A stretch of 16,231 bases of DNA from positions 1-16,231 of the forward strand of contig JAXJQF010000152.1 in assembly GCA_036311285.1 (NCBI GenBank). Direction: 5' to 3'. Both the position numbers and the translations under genes were made by a program. This document shows, one piece after another, positions 7,297 through 15,731 of this stretch. Below the pieces are notes generated by a model, which was not told the DNA's origin, made no database searches, and saw only the letters and a list, made by a program, of their open reading frames with translations. Source of the DNA: JAXJQF01 sp036311285 (GTDB lineage: Bacteria > Pseudomonadota > Gammaproteobacteria > Enterobacterales > Succinivibrionaceae). Positions within the stretch are counted from its first letter, which is position 1, and the number at the start of each line of letters is the position of its first letter.

Positions 7297-10200
7297 GTGT
7301 TAGATAACGAAAATGAAAAAATGGAAAATGGTTTAGTAGATTATAACGATGCTGCTTATACTGCTAATCCAACTATTGAACGTAAATTTTCAGACTTTAG
7401 CAGATCTGCTGCTAACAATAAGCAAGACGTTGATGCCGATTTCGATGCTATCAGAATTAGTTTAGCTTCTCCAGAAAAGATTCGTTCTTGGTCATATGGT
7501 GAAGTTAAGAAGCCTGAAACAATCAACTACCGTACATTTAAGCCTGAAAGAGATGGTTTATTCTGTGGTAAGATCTTTGGTCCTGTAAAAGATTACGAAT
7601 GTTTATGTGGTAAGTACAAGCGCTTAAAGTATCGTGGTTTCGTATGTGATAAGTGTGGTGTAGAAGTTACACAATCTAAGGTTCGTCGTGAACGTATGGG
7701 CCATATTGAGTTAGCAGCTCCGGTTGCTCACATTTGGTTCTTAAAGTCATTACCATCTCGTATAGGTACTATTTTAGATATGAAGCTACGCGATATTGAA
7801 AGCGTACTTTATTTCGAAAAGTATGTAGTTACAGATGCAGGTGAAACAGATTTAATTGAAGGCCAAATCTTAACTGATGAAGAATACTACAACTACATCG
7901 TTCAAGATAACTTAAACGAATTTAAGGCTAAGATGGGTGCTGAAGCTTTATATGATTTATTAAAGCAAGTTAACCTTGAAGACTTAGAACGCTCTATTCG
8001 TGAAGAATTAGCTGCTACTTCATCTGAAAGCAGCCGTAAGACTTTAACAAAGAGATTAAACTTAGTTAAAGACTTCAGAGCTTCTAACAATAAGCCAGAA
8101 TGGATGATTTTAACTGTATTACCAGTGTTACCTCCAGAATTACGTCCATTAGTTCCTCTAGAAGGTGGTCGTTTTGCAACTTCTGACTTAAACGAATTAT
8201 ATCGTCGTGTAATCAACCGTAATAATCGTTTAAAGAGATTATTAGATATTGCTGCTCCGGATATCATTGTTAGAAACGAAAAGCGTATGCTACAAGAATC
8301 TGTTGACGCGTTAATGGATAACGGTCGTCGTGGTAGAGCTATTACTGGTTCTAACAAGCGTCCATTAAAGTCATTAGCAGACATGATTAAGGGTAAGCAA
8401 GGTCGTTTCCGTCAAAACTTATTAGGTAAGCGTGTTGATTACTCAGGCCGTTCTGTAATTACAGTAGGTCCATTCTTAAGAATGCATCAATGTGGTCTTC
8501 CTAAGAAGATGGCATTAGAATTATATAAGCCATTCATTTATGGTCGTTTAGAAAAGAAGGGTATTGCTACTACAATCAAAGCTGCAAAGCGTATGGTTGA
8601 AAGAGAAGATAGTCAAGTTTGGGACGTTTTAGATGAAGTAGTACGTGAACATCCAGTAATGTTAAACCGTGCTCCTACACTTCACAGACTTGGTATTCAA
8701 GCATTCGAACCAGTTTTAATTGAAGGTAAGGCTATTCGTTTACATCCGTTAGTATGTACAGGCTTTAACGCTGACTTCGACGGTGACCAAATGGCTGTTC
8801 ACTTACCATTAACTTTAGAAGCTCAATTAGAAGCTCGTGCGTTAATGTTAGCTACTAACAACTTGTTATCACCTGCATCTGGTGAACCTATCGTTGTACC
8901 ATCTCAAGACGTTGTGTTAGGTATGTACTACATGACTCGTATGCGTGTTGGTGCGAAGGGTGAAGGTATGGTGTTATCAAGTGCTCAAGAAGCTGAAAGA
9001 TTATACCGTACAGGCATGGCTGACTTACATGCACGTGTTAAGTGTAGAATTAAGTACTTCACTAAGGATGAAAACGGCGAATTCGTAGAACATAACGAAT
9101 TAAGAAACACAACAGTTGGTCGTGCTATTCTTTCATTATTAATCTTACCAAAGGGTTTAAGCTATGACTTAATCGACCCAGTTAAGAAGTTAACTGATGA
9201 AGAAAAGGCAGCAATCGCTGCTCGTCCAGAAACATGGTTCAAGGCTGTTTCTAACGAACCATTAGGTAAGAAGCAAATCAGTAAGTTGTTAAATCAATGT
9301 TATCGTACATTAGGTCTTAAGGACACAGTAATGTTCGCGGATAAGATTATGTACACTGGTTTCAAATTTGCTGCGTTATCTGGTGCTTCTATCTGTACAG
9401 ACGATATCTTAGTTCCTGAAATTAAGAAGAGCTTAATTGCTGCTGCAGAAAGTGAAGTATTAAAGATTCAAACTCAAGCCGACGAAGGTCAGATTACATC
9501 TGGTGAACGTTATAACAAGGTAGTTGACGTTTGGACTCATACAAATGAAAACTTAACTAAGGAAATGATGAATAACCTTAAGACTGAAACTGCGGTTAAC
9601 GTTTTAGGTGAAGAAGAAGTTCAAGATTCATTTAACAGTATCTACATGATGGCTGACTCAGGTGCCCGTGGTAGTACAAAGCAGATCGCTCAGTTAGCTG
9701 CAATGCGTGGTTTGATGGCTAAGCCTAATGGTGCCGTTATTGAAACACCTATCGTTGCGAACTTCCGTGAAGGCTTGAACGTATTACAGTACTTCATTTC
9801 AACTCACGGTGCTCGTAAGGGTTTATCAGATACAGCGTTAAAGACAGCGAACTCAGGTTATTTAACTCGTCGTTTAGTTGATACTTCACAAGATTTAGTA
9901 ATTACTGAAGAAGATTGTGGTACAACAGATGGTTTAGAGATCTCTGCTATCCTTTCAGGTAACAAGGTTGTTGAACCATTAAGAGACAGAGCTTTAGGTC
10001 GTGTATTAGCGGAAGATATTTTAGTTCCTGGAACTAGAGATGAAGTATTAATTCCAATTAATACATTATTAGACGAAGATTTAATTGAAAAGATTGAAGC
10101 TAACGGTATTGATAGAATCAAGGTACGTTCTGCAATCACTTGTAAGACTAAGTTCGGTATCTGTGCTAAGTGTTACGGTCGTGATTTAGCTCGTGGTCAC

Positions 10201-11883
10201 TTAGTGAACAAGGGTGAAGCAGTGGGTGTTATGGCTGCTCAATCAATTGGTGAACCAGGTACACAGTTAACAATGCGTACATTCCACATTGGTGGTGTTG
10301 CGTCAGGTGCTGCTGTAGATAACACAATCTCTGTTAAGCGTGGCGGTAAAGTAATTTTAGATGCTCGTACTGTAGCTAGAGAAAGTGACGGTAAGTTAAT
10401 TGTTGTTTCACGTTCTGCTTACTTATATATTGACGATCCTAAGGTTGAATCTCATAAACTTCCATACGGCTCAGTATTATTTGTGAAGAATGGTGATAAG
10501 GTTACTTCTGGTCAAACAGTGGCAGAATGGGATCCGCACAACCACTTAACAGTGTCTGAATACCACGGTTTTGTTAAGTTCGTTGATATGGAAGCAGGTG
10601 TAACAGTTGATAAGAAGGATGACGAAGGTACTGGTAACTCATACATCCAAGTACGTGAAAGTCAAAACCGTACAGCAGCTCCAATCAATCCAGGTAAGCC
10701 AGCTCCATTTACTGAAGAAATGCCAGCTGTAGATGATCCTGAATACGATGCTAAGATGAAGGAATACAAGTCTAAGAAGGCTGCATTTGATAATGCTGAA
10801 AAGCAATACAAGCACTACTTAACATTGTATTCACGTTACAAGGAAATCATCGAAAAGCATCCAACTATCGTATTAGTAGATGCTAACGGTAAGCCTGTAT
10901 TAGATGCTAAGGGTAAGCAAGTTTCTTATCAATTACACGGTAAGTCAATTGTTCGTATTGCTGAAGACCAAGAAATTGGTATCGGTGATATCATTGCAAC
11001 AATTCCACAAAAGGCTTCAGGTAACAAGGATATCACAGGTGGTCTTCCACGCGTTGTTGAATTGTTCGAAGCTCGTATCCAAAAGGAATCTGCAATCTTA
11101 GCTGAACAATCAGGTACAATTTCATTCGGTAAGGAAACTCGCGTTAAGAGAAAGATTACAATTACTCCTAAGGCTGGTGCGAAGGATGAAGATGGTAATT
11201 TATTAGAACCTATCGAAATCTCTGTACCATTACAAAGAGATATTAACGTAATTGATGGTGATGAAGTTCAACGTGGTGAGCCTATCGCTGACGGTCCAGA
11301 ATCTCCACATGATATCTTACGTCTACGTGGTATCCCTGCAGTTGCGAACTTTATCGTTTCAGAAGTTCAAAACGTATACCGTTTACAAGGTGTAACAATT
11401 AACGATAAGCATATCGAAATGATTGTTCGTCAAATGTTACGTAAGTGTGAAATTGTAGATGTAGGTGATTCTGAAGAGTTTATCGCTGGTGAACAAGCAG
11501 AAGTTGTTCGTGTAAGAATTGAAAATGAAAAGCTTGAAGCATTAGGTAAGAAGCCTGTTAAGTTCCGTCATATCTTATTAGGTATTACAAAGGCTGCATT
11601 AAATAATGAATCATTCATTTCAGCTGCTTCATTCCAAGAAACAACTCGTGTGTTAACTGAATCTGCTATCGCTGGTAAGGTTGACGAATTACGTGGTCTT
11701 AAGGAAAATGTAATCGTTGGTCGTTTAATCCCAGCTGGTACTGGTTACAGTTACCACTTGAAGCGTAGAGCAATGGCTGCTCAAGCAGAACTTGAAAAGA
11801 GATTATCTTCTCAAGAACTTGCTGAAAAGAATATCTCTAATGCTTTAAATAATATTGATAATAGCTCATTCATCAATGAATAA
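7297..11883 (+). CDS. rpoC: DNA-directed RNA polymerase subunit beta'
   Basis: Largest subunit of RNA polymerase, carrying the active-site magnesium. It aligns with E. coli RpoC throughout. Zinc site 1 is C102, C104, C117, C120; the catalytic NADFDGD has D493, D495, D497; zinc site 2 is C874, C949, C956, C959. It has 1528 residues against 1407. The extra length is an N-terminal extension of about 32 residues, an insert of about 26 at 627-652, and about 56-60 at 1129-1189 inside the trigger-loop insert SI3, which is Lys/Glu/Tyr-rich and looks helical. The GTG at 7297 is chosen because GAGGAG lies 6 nt upstream; the next in-frame ATG (7321) has no such site. The gap to rpoB is 53 nt with a hairpin, and a strong terminator follows the stop. 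It shares the codon bias of rpoB. Confidence 0.99.
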   Translation: MLDNENEKMENGLVDYNDAAYTANPTIERKFSDFSRSAANNKQDVDADFDAIRISLASPEKIRSWSYGEVKKPETINYRTFKPERDGLFCGKIFGPVKDYECLCGKYKRLKYRGFVCDKCGVEVTQSKVRRERMGHIELAAPVAHIWFLKSLPSRIGTILDMKLRDIESVLYFEKYVVTDAGETDLIEGQILTDEEYYNYIVQDNLNEFKAKMGAEALYDLLKQVNLEDLERSIREELAATSSESSRKTLTKRLNLVKDFRASNNKPEWMILTVLPVLPPELRPLVPLEGGRFATSDLNELYRRVINRNNRLKRLLDIAAPDIIVRNEKRMLQESVDALMDNGRRGRAITGSNKRPLKSLADMIKGKQGRFRQNLLGKRVDYSGRSVITVGPFLRMHQCGLPKKMALELYKPFIYGRLEKKGIATTIKAAKRMVEREDSQVWDVLDEVVREHPVMLNRAPTLHRLGIQAFEPVLIEGKAIRLHPLVCTGFNADFDGDQMAVHLPLTLEAQLEARALMLATNNLLSPASGEPIVVPSQDVVLGMYYMTRMRVGAKGEGMVLSSAQEAERLYRTGMADLHARVKCRIKYFTKDENGEFVEHNELRNTTVGRAILSLLILPKGLSYDLIDPVKKLTDEEKAAIAARPETWFKAVSNEPLGKKQISKLLNQCYRTLGLKDTVMFADKIMYTGFKFAALSGASICTDDILVPEIKKSLIAAAESEVLKIQTQADEGQITSGERYNKVVDVWTHTNENLTKEMMNNLKTETAVNVLGEEEVQDSFNSIYMMADSGARGSTKQIAQLAAMRGLMAKPNGAVIETPIVANFREGLNVLQYFISTHGARKGLSDTALKTANSGYLTRRLVDTSQDLVITEEDCGTTDGLEISAILSGNKVVEPLRDRALGRVLAEDILVPGTRDEVLIPINTLLDEDLIEKIEANGIDRIKVRSAITCKTKFGICAKCYGRDLARGHLVNKGEAVGVMAAQSIGEPGTQLTMRTFHIGGVASGAAVDNTISVKRGGKVILDARTVARESDGKLIVVSRSAYLYIDDPKVESHKLPYGSVLFVKNGDKVTSGQTVAEWDPHNHLTVSEYHGFVKFVDMEAGVTVDKKDDEGTGNSYIQVRESQNRTAAPINPGKPAPFTEEMPAVDDPEYDAKMKEYKSKKAAFDNAEKQYKHYLTLYSRYKEIIEKHPTIVLVDANGKPVLDAKGKQVSYQLHGKSIVRIAEDQEIGIGDIIATIPQKASGNKDITGGLPRVVELFEARIQKESAILAEQSGTISFGKETRVKRKITITPKAGAKDEDGNLLEPIEISVPLQRDINVIDGDEVQRGEPIADGPESPHDILRLRGIPAVANFIVSEVQNVYRLQGVTINDKHIEMIVRQMLRKCEIVDVGDSEEFIAGEQAEVVRVRIENEKLEALGKKPVKFRHILLGITKAALNNESFISAASFQETTRVLTESAIAGKVDELRGLKENVIVGRLIPAGTGYSYHLKRRAMAAQAELEKRLSSQELAEKNISNALNNIDNSSFINE

Positions 11884-11907
11884 TCTAAAGATTAGATAAA
11901 TGATTAG

Positions 11908-11934
11908 AAAGGAGAACTTAGGTTCTCCTTTTTT
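11908..11934 (+). terminator. Rho-independent terminator of rpoBC
   Basis: AAAGGAGAAC (11908-11917) pairs perfectly with GTTCTCCTTT (11922-11931) around a TTAG loop. The T-run (11929-11934) continues into TATTC. It lies 25 nt after the rpoC stop. The TTAG loop is the same as in the rpoB-rpoC hairpin. Confidence 0.93.
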
Positions 11935-12126
11935 ATTCTATATATTGAACAGTTCTATGTAATTATAAGATTTATAATTAATGTCTTGGTAGTGAAACTA
12001 TATTGTCTCTTAAGAATTCAAAGATGTTTTTTTGTCTTTAAATTATTGATCTACTGTACAAAATCTAAATTTATTAGATACATATTTGTATATTATTTGA
12101 TTGTCTTATGATTTTTTTATATTTAT

Positions 12127-12152
12127 TTGTATTACAGTACTTATGTGATAAT
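12127..12152 (+). promoter_or_regulatory. Candidate promoter for the 12239-12919 gene
   Basis: TGTGATAAT (12144-12152) resembles an extended -10. TTGTAT (12127-12132) could serve as a -35, but the 14-bp spacer is short. In DNA this AT-rich such matches are common. Confidence 0.3.
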
Positions 12153-12205
12153 TATATTTATGAAGCGTTAGTTATCAAATTGTTTGTTTTTAACGTTTTA
12201 TGAAT

Positions 12206-12224
12206 ATTTAAAAAGTTTTTAAAT
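12206..12224. repeat. 19-bp palindrome upstream of the 12239-12919 gene
   Basis: ATTTAAAAAGTTTTTAAAT is a perfect dyad around a central G, 14 bp before the start codon at 12239. It could be an operator, or an mRNA hairpin affecting translation of a gene with no visible Shine-Dalgarno. The all-A/T arms make a chance origin possible. Confidence 0.4.
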
Positions 12225-12238
12225 TGTAAAATATTAGT

Positions 12239-12919
12239 ATGTGGAAATTTTCATTTTTACTTTTGTTGCTTAGTTTTTGTTGTTGTCGAATTATGGCAGA
12301 GGATGTTGCTCAAGATCAGTCTTCTGTAATGCCTAATGATGCAGTTGTAAATAATGATTATGAAACTGTTGAAACAGATGAAAAAGTTGAAGCAGAAAAT
12401 TTTTCAAAACCAGAATCAAATATAAAGTCTGAAGGACCAAAGAAGACGACGTTTTATTTACGTTCTTTAAAAGAATACGACACTCTTGAAGTTAATGGTA
12501 TTACATACCACTGTTTTCAGTTTTTTAAGGTAAGTACTTTAAAGGTTGAAAATGTATCTGACATGCCTGAAAACGGGATTGGGTTATTAGGTGAATACGT
12601 TATTTATAAAACAGATGATGAACGTCCAGATTATACTTTAGCTTTTTTGTTAAAAGACGATTCAAGTAACGGTAAGGTGTTGTTAAATAAGATTTACTTT
12701 ACTTGTAAGAATGAAAAACCAAAATGTAGCCCTTTAGGTAAAGATTATCATGTTAATGTAATAGACTTTGATACAAAAATGTATGAAGTAATTGTTAAGG
12801 ATGTTGCTCATTGGGATTATGTATACAAAATTTTAAAGACTAATAGATATGTAGATGATGTGTTAGCGTCATTAGATGACAGAATAAGATTTAATATTAT
12901 TTATTCTGTAAAAGACTAG
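12239..12919 (+). CDS. Exported protein of unknown function (226 aa)
   Basis: I do not recognise this family. The first 20 residues form a signal peptide: one Lys, a run of Leu, then CCC and a likely cleavage after RIMA. The cysteines do not form a proper lipobox, so signal peptidase I is more likely. Residues 21-65 are an acidic, Asn/Ser/Glu-rich low-complexity linker. Residues 66-226 look like a folded, beta-rich domain with many aromatic residues, ending in RFNIIYSVKD, and contain three cysteines (in YHCF, FTCK and PKCS). The start is fixed by a stop two codons upstream (TAA at 12227-12229 is in frame), although no ribosome binding site is evident. It lies 70 nt upstream of the lipoprotein gene on the same strand with no terminator between, so the two are probably co-transcribed. 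Location is expected to be periplasmic or secreted. Confidence 0.75.
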   Translation: MWKFSFLLLLLSFCCCRIMAEDVAQDQSSVMPNDAVVNNDYETVETDEKVEAENFSKPESNIKSEGPKKTTFYLRSLKEYDTLEVNGITYHCFQFFKVSTLKVENVSDMPENGIGLLGEYVIYKTDDERPDYTLAFLLKDDSSNGKVLLNKIYFTCKNEKPKCSPLGKDYHVNVIDFDTKMYEVIVKDVAHWDYVYKILKTNRYVDDVLASLDDRIRFNIIYSVKD

Positions 12920-12989
12920 TAGGTATAGTTTTGAAATTTGTGGATTTTTGGTTAAGTAGTTATTTTGATAGTTCTTGTTGTTGAGACTT

Positions 12990-14774
12990 ATGATTTTTAA
13001 AAATACTTATATTTATAGTGTGTTTATTGGAGCATTATGTACATTAATCCCTTCTTGTGGTGATTATTATGATTCATCAGACAAGGGGTATGATGAAAAG
13101 GCTACAAATAATTACATTAACTATATACGTGAAAAGAAATTAAATTACCGTGCTCGTGATAGTGTTGGTACTATTGTGACACGTCAGTTACCTCTTAATG
13201 GTGTAATTAAAGATAATATTATTAGAACAAAGTATATAAAGAAGTTCGAAAGAGAACAGGTTTCATCTTTACTTTGTACAGATAAACCAATTGTTGATGA
13301 ATCTACTTCGGATGTAGATTATAGTTTTAAAGGAAAGGACTTTGCTTTATCTAACTTACTATACATTTGTGATCACTGGAATGAAGATTTAGGTGATGAT
13401 AAGTCTAGAACAGTTAGAACAGAAAATGAAAAGTTACTCTTTGAACAAGAGGAAAAAGCCTTTAGGAACGAAGATTTTGCTCATGATATTTACTTTATAG
13501 ATGCTCGCAAAAACATTAATGACCTTGCTAGTGATGATTACTATGCAGTTAATGGATTTAATAACATTTTAGTAAAAATACTAAATAGCCATAAGGATAG
13601 TAAATCATATGTAAGTCCTGTTGCGATGGGGTTTAGCCAGGCATTTCCTTATATTTCTAAAAATAGTTTAACTGATAAGTTATTACTTGCTTTATATAAC
13701 AACAATTTACTTCCTGTTGTTTCTTCTGGATTTTATTATAACGTATATATAAAGTATATTCAGGAATATAACAAAGATACATTAGTACGAGATTATTTTT
13801 TACTTGGTCCGTGTCGTGATTATTTAGCAAATTGTATATTCTCAAACAATACAAGTATAACTAGAAACTCTAATGCAGTAGTTGTTGCTGCTTTAGATAA
13901 AAATGGCGAGCGTTTCCCTTTGTCTGCAACAGGACCAAACATTTGGATAGCAGCTAAGACAGATGGTCAGAGTGAACAAAGTCATGTTGAAAGGGTGACT
14001 ATGGCAATTGCAGACCTTGTTGCTCGCAACAATACATTAACTATAGAGCAAATCAAGTATATTTTAGCGATGTCAGTTAATAATAAGATTGGCAATCTTT
14101 CATGGCTTGGTGATGAAATTACAAACGGTTGGCAAACAAATTCAGCAGACGTTAGATATTCTAATGAATTAGGTTTTGGTCTTTTGGATTTTCAAAAAAG
14201 TATAGATTTAGCAGAACAGTGTGATTTTGAAAAAAATTGTGCTAGACGTATAGTAAAACCAAACTATTCAAAAACTTTAAGTTCTGTACATTGTCGACAA
14301 AAAAGCCACATACCTCCATATACATACAGCTGTCGAATTTTAGTTGACGATAATATTCAGGTGGAGAAAGTTGAATTAAGCTTTGAAGGTGCTGAGTTTA
14401 TTAGGAGTAATAACATTAACTATTGTGAACAAATCGGTACAATAAAAGGGCTTGCTAATAGAATGGAATCAAGTGGTTATGGATATGAAATTGCTGACAT
14501 CATGAGAGAGTTCGCGGTTACTATTTCATCTTCTAATAGTAAGAACCGTTATGTTGTAAAAGCTAATAAAGAAAACTTCTTTGGGACAAGTGCACCAAAT
14601 ATTGATATCAATGATGATAAAGAAAAGTTAACTATGATAACAGTTAATCCTTTCTACTTAGAAGAGTTATCAAAAAATAGTTATTTTGTAGTTAACTTTT
14701 CAAGTAACTGTTTAATGAAATTTCCTAAAGATTCAGTTGTATTAAAGCTAACAGGATATAAAAACTATTATTAA
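12990..14774 (+). CDS. Predicted lipoprotein with a degenerate subtilase-like (kexin-type) domain
   Basis: 594 residues from the ATG at 12990; TTG codons just upstream are in frame but less likely. The signal peptide ends in LIPSC, so C23 is the probable lipidated residue, and no Asp follows it, favouring the outer membrane. The middle resembles S8 subtilases: VVVAALDKNGERF (297-309) then SATGPN matches the strand before the active-site loop; TMAIADLVARNNTLT (from 337) corresponds to the helix that normally carries the catalytic Ser; W...N...YSNELGFGLLD (to about 400) is typical of kexin-like members. Yet no GTSMA, HGT or DTG motif is seen, and LPVVSSGF replaces the oxyanion AAGN. It is therefore probably a pseudoprotease. 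The last 170 residues may be a P-domain-like beta region. Function is unknown; the family assignment is from pattern only. Confidence 0.6.
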   Translation: MIFKNTYIYSVFIGALCTLIPSCGDYYDSSDKGYDEKATNNYINYIREKKLNYRARDSVGTIVTRQLPLNGVIKDNIIRTKYIKKFEREQVSSLLCTDKPIVDESTSDVDYSFKGKDFALSNLLYICDHWNEDLGDDKSRTVRTENEKLLFEQEEKAFRNEDFAHDIYFIDARKNINDLASDDYYAVNGFNNILVKILNSHKDSKSYVSPVAMGFSQAFPYISKNSLTDKLLLALYNNNLLPVVSSGFYYNVYIKYIQEYNKDTLVRDYFLLGPCRDYLANCIFSNNTSITRNSNAVVVAALDKNGERFPLSATGPNIWIAAKTDGQSEQSHVERVTMAIADLVARNNTLTIEQIKYILAMSVNNKIGNLSWLGDEITNGWQTNSADVRYSNELGFGLLDFQKSIDLAEQCDFEKNCARRIVKPNYSKTLSSVHCRQKSHIPPYTYSCRILVDDNIQVEKVELSFEGAEFIRSNNINYCEQIGTIKGLANRMESSGYGYEIADIMREFAVTISSSNSKNRYVVKANKENFFGTSAPNIDINDDKEKLTMITVNPFYLEELSKNSYFVVNFSSNCLMKFPKDSVVLKLTGYKNYY

Positions 14775-14823
14775 ATTTAATAAACTTAGTTAGTTTTTTT
14801 TAAAAGCGTCGAAATATAATAGC

Positions 14824-14849
14824 CAAAGGGAGCAAATATGCTCCCTTTG
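14824..14849 (+). terminator. Terminator of the 12239-14774 unit
   Basis: CAAAGGGAGCA (14824-14834) pairs perfectly over 11 bp with TGCTCCCTTTG (14839-14849) around an AATA loop, followed by ATTCTTTC. It lies 50 nt after the lipoprotein stop, between convergent genes. Confidence 0.82.
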
Positions 14850-14862
14850 ATTCTTTCAATAA

Positions 14863-14886
14863 AACAAAATTCAATAAAGTTTTGTT
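14863..14886 (-). terminator. Probable terminator of zupT
   Basis: Read on the minus strand, AACAAAA and TTTTGTT form a 7-bp stem with a 10-nt loop and are followed by TTATTG. It starts 8 nt after the zupT stop. The stem is short and AT-rich; the stronger hairpin at 14824-14849 may back it up. Confidence 0.5.
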
Positions 14887-14894
14887 CTAGTTTT

Positions 14895-15731
14895 TTATTG
14901 AATAAACTCTAAGAAGTTAATACTTAAAGCGATTACTATCATTCCTATAACAAAGCCCCAGATAGCGTGATGATGCTTACCATGTTCTTCAGCTGATGGT
15001 AATAGTTCATCAATGGCAATGAATACCATGATACCTGCTACAATTGCAAATGAAATTCCGAGAATAAGTTCAGAGTTAAATGATTTTAGGCATAGATAAC
15101 CTAATAGACCTCCAATTGGTTCTGCAAGTCCTGAGAGCATTGAATAGGTAAAAGCTTTCTTACGTGAATTTGTTGCAAACAAGATTGGTACAGCAACAGC
15201 TATTCCTTCAGGTATATTGTGTAACGAAATAGCGACAACAACGCTTAGGGCAACAGATAAGTCTTGTGTCGATGATACAAAGGTTGCAAAACCTTCTGGA
15301 AAGTTATGCAATCCTATTGCTAAAGCCATTAGAATTCCTGTTTTCTTTAAAGGATCATATTTTTTTAGGTTATTTTGTTTTTGGTGTTCCTTATTCTTAT
15401 TAAATAAGTCCATGTTCTTTGGTTCATGAGGGTTTTCGATTTCTGGAATAAAGTAATCGATTAAACCTATTATTATGATTCCGAGTAAGAAAAATATAGT
15501 CGTGTAGAAAACAGTATGAGCATTGTCTAATGATAATTTATTGAAGGTTTCAGAGGCTGTTGGATACATTTCTGTTAAAGAAATAAAAACCATAATACCA
15601 GCAGAAAATCCTAATGATGTAGCAAAGAAGGTATTACTAATTTTCTTTTTAGTAACTGCAATGATGGTTCCTATACCTGTCGATAAGCCTGCAATAAGAG
15701 TTAGTGTAAAGGGAAGAAGTAAATTATCCAT
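14895..15731 (-). CDS. zupT: ZIP-family metal transporter, ZupT type
   Basis: Inner-membrane importer of zinc and other divalent metals, aligning with E. coli ZupT (257 residues) over its whole length of 278. About eight membrane segments are visible. The two ZIP signature helices carry the metal-binding residues: LHNFPEG with H142 and E146, and LHNIPEG with H171 and E175. SLGFSAGIM (39-47) and SGLAEPIGG are also conserved. The loop between the third and fourth segments (about 100-130) is longer and more charged than in E. coli. A His cluster HGKHHH (250-255) sits before the last segment where E. coli has none. It starts at ATG without a clear Shine-Dalgarno. It stands alone on the minus strand, convergent with the lipoprotein gene. 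No clear Zur or Fur box was found upstream. Confidence 0.94.
   Translation of the reverse strand: MDNLLLPFTLTLIAGLSTGIGTIIAVTKKKISNTFFATSLGFSAGIMVFISLTEMYPTASETFNKLSLDNAHTVFYTTIFFLLGIIIIGLIDYFIPEIENPHEPKNMDLFNKNKEHQKQNNLKKYDPLKKTGILMALAIGLHNFPEGFATFVSSTQDLSVALSVVVAISLHNIPEGIAVAVPILFATNSRKKAFTYSMLSGLAEPIGGLLGYLCLKSFNSELILGISFAIVAGIMVFIAIDELLPSAEEHGKHHHAIWGFVIGMIVIALSINFLEFIQ

Larger units (their letters stand above)
11935..12238. other. AT-rich intergenic region after rpoC
   Basis: About 300 bp with no credible gene on either strand. It contains a candidate extended -10 promoter (12127-12152) and a 19-bp palindrome (12206-12224) just before the next start codon. Otherwise it is low-complexity A+T. 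Confidence 0.6.

Noticed and set aside
7902..8384. 160-codon open frame antisense to rpoC
   Set aside because: It mirrors the conserved rpoC reading frame, is Ser/Arg/Leu-rich without a recognisable domain, and has no upstream signals.
12975..12989. TTG start five codons before the lipoprotein ATG
   Set aside because: The ATG at 12990 gives a standard lipoprotein signal; the TTG adds nothing recognisable and neither has a strong ribosome binding site.
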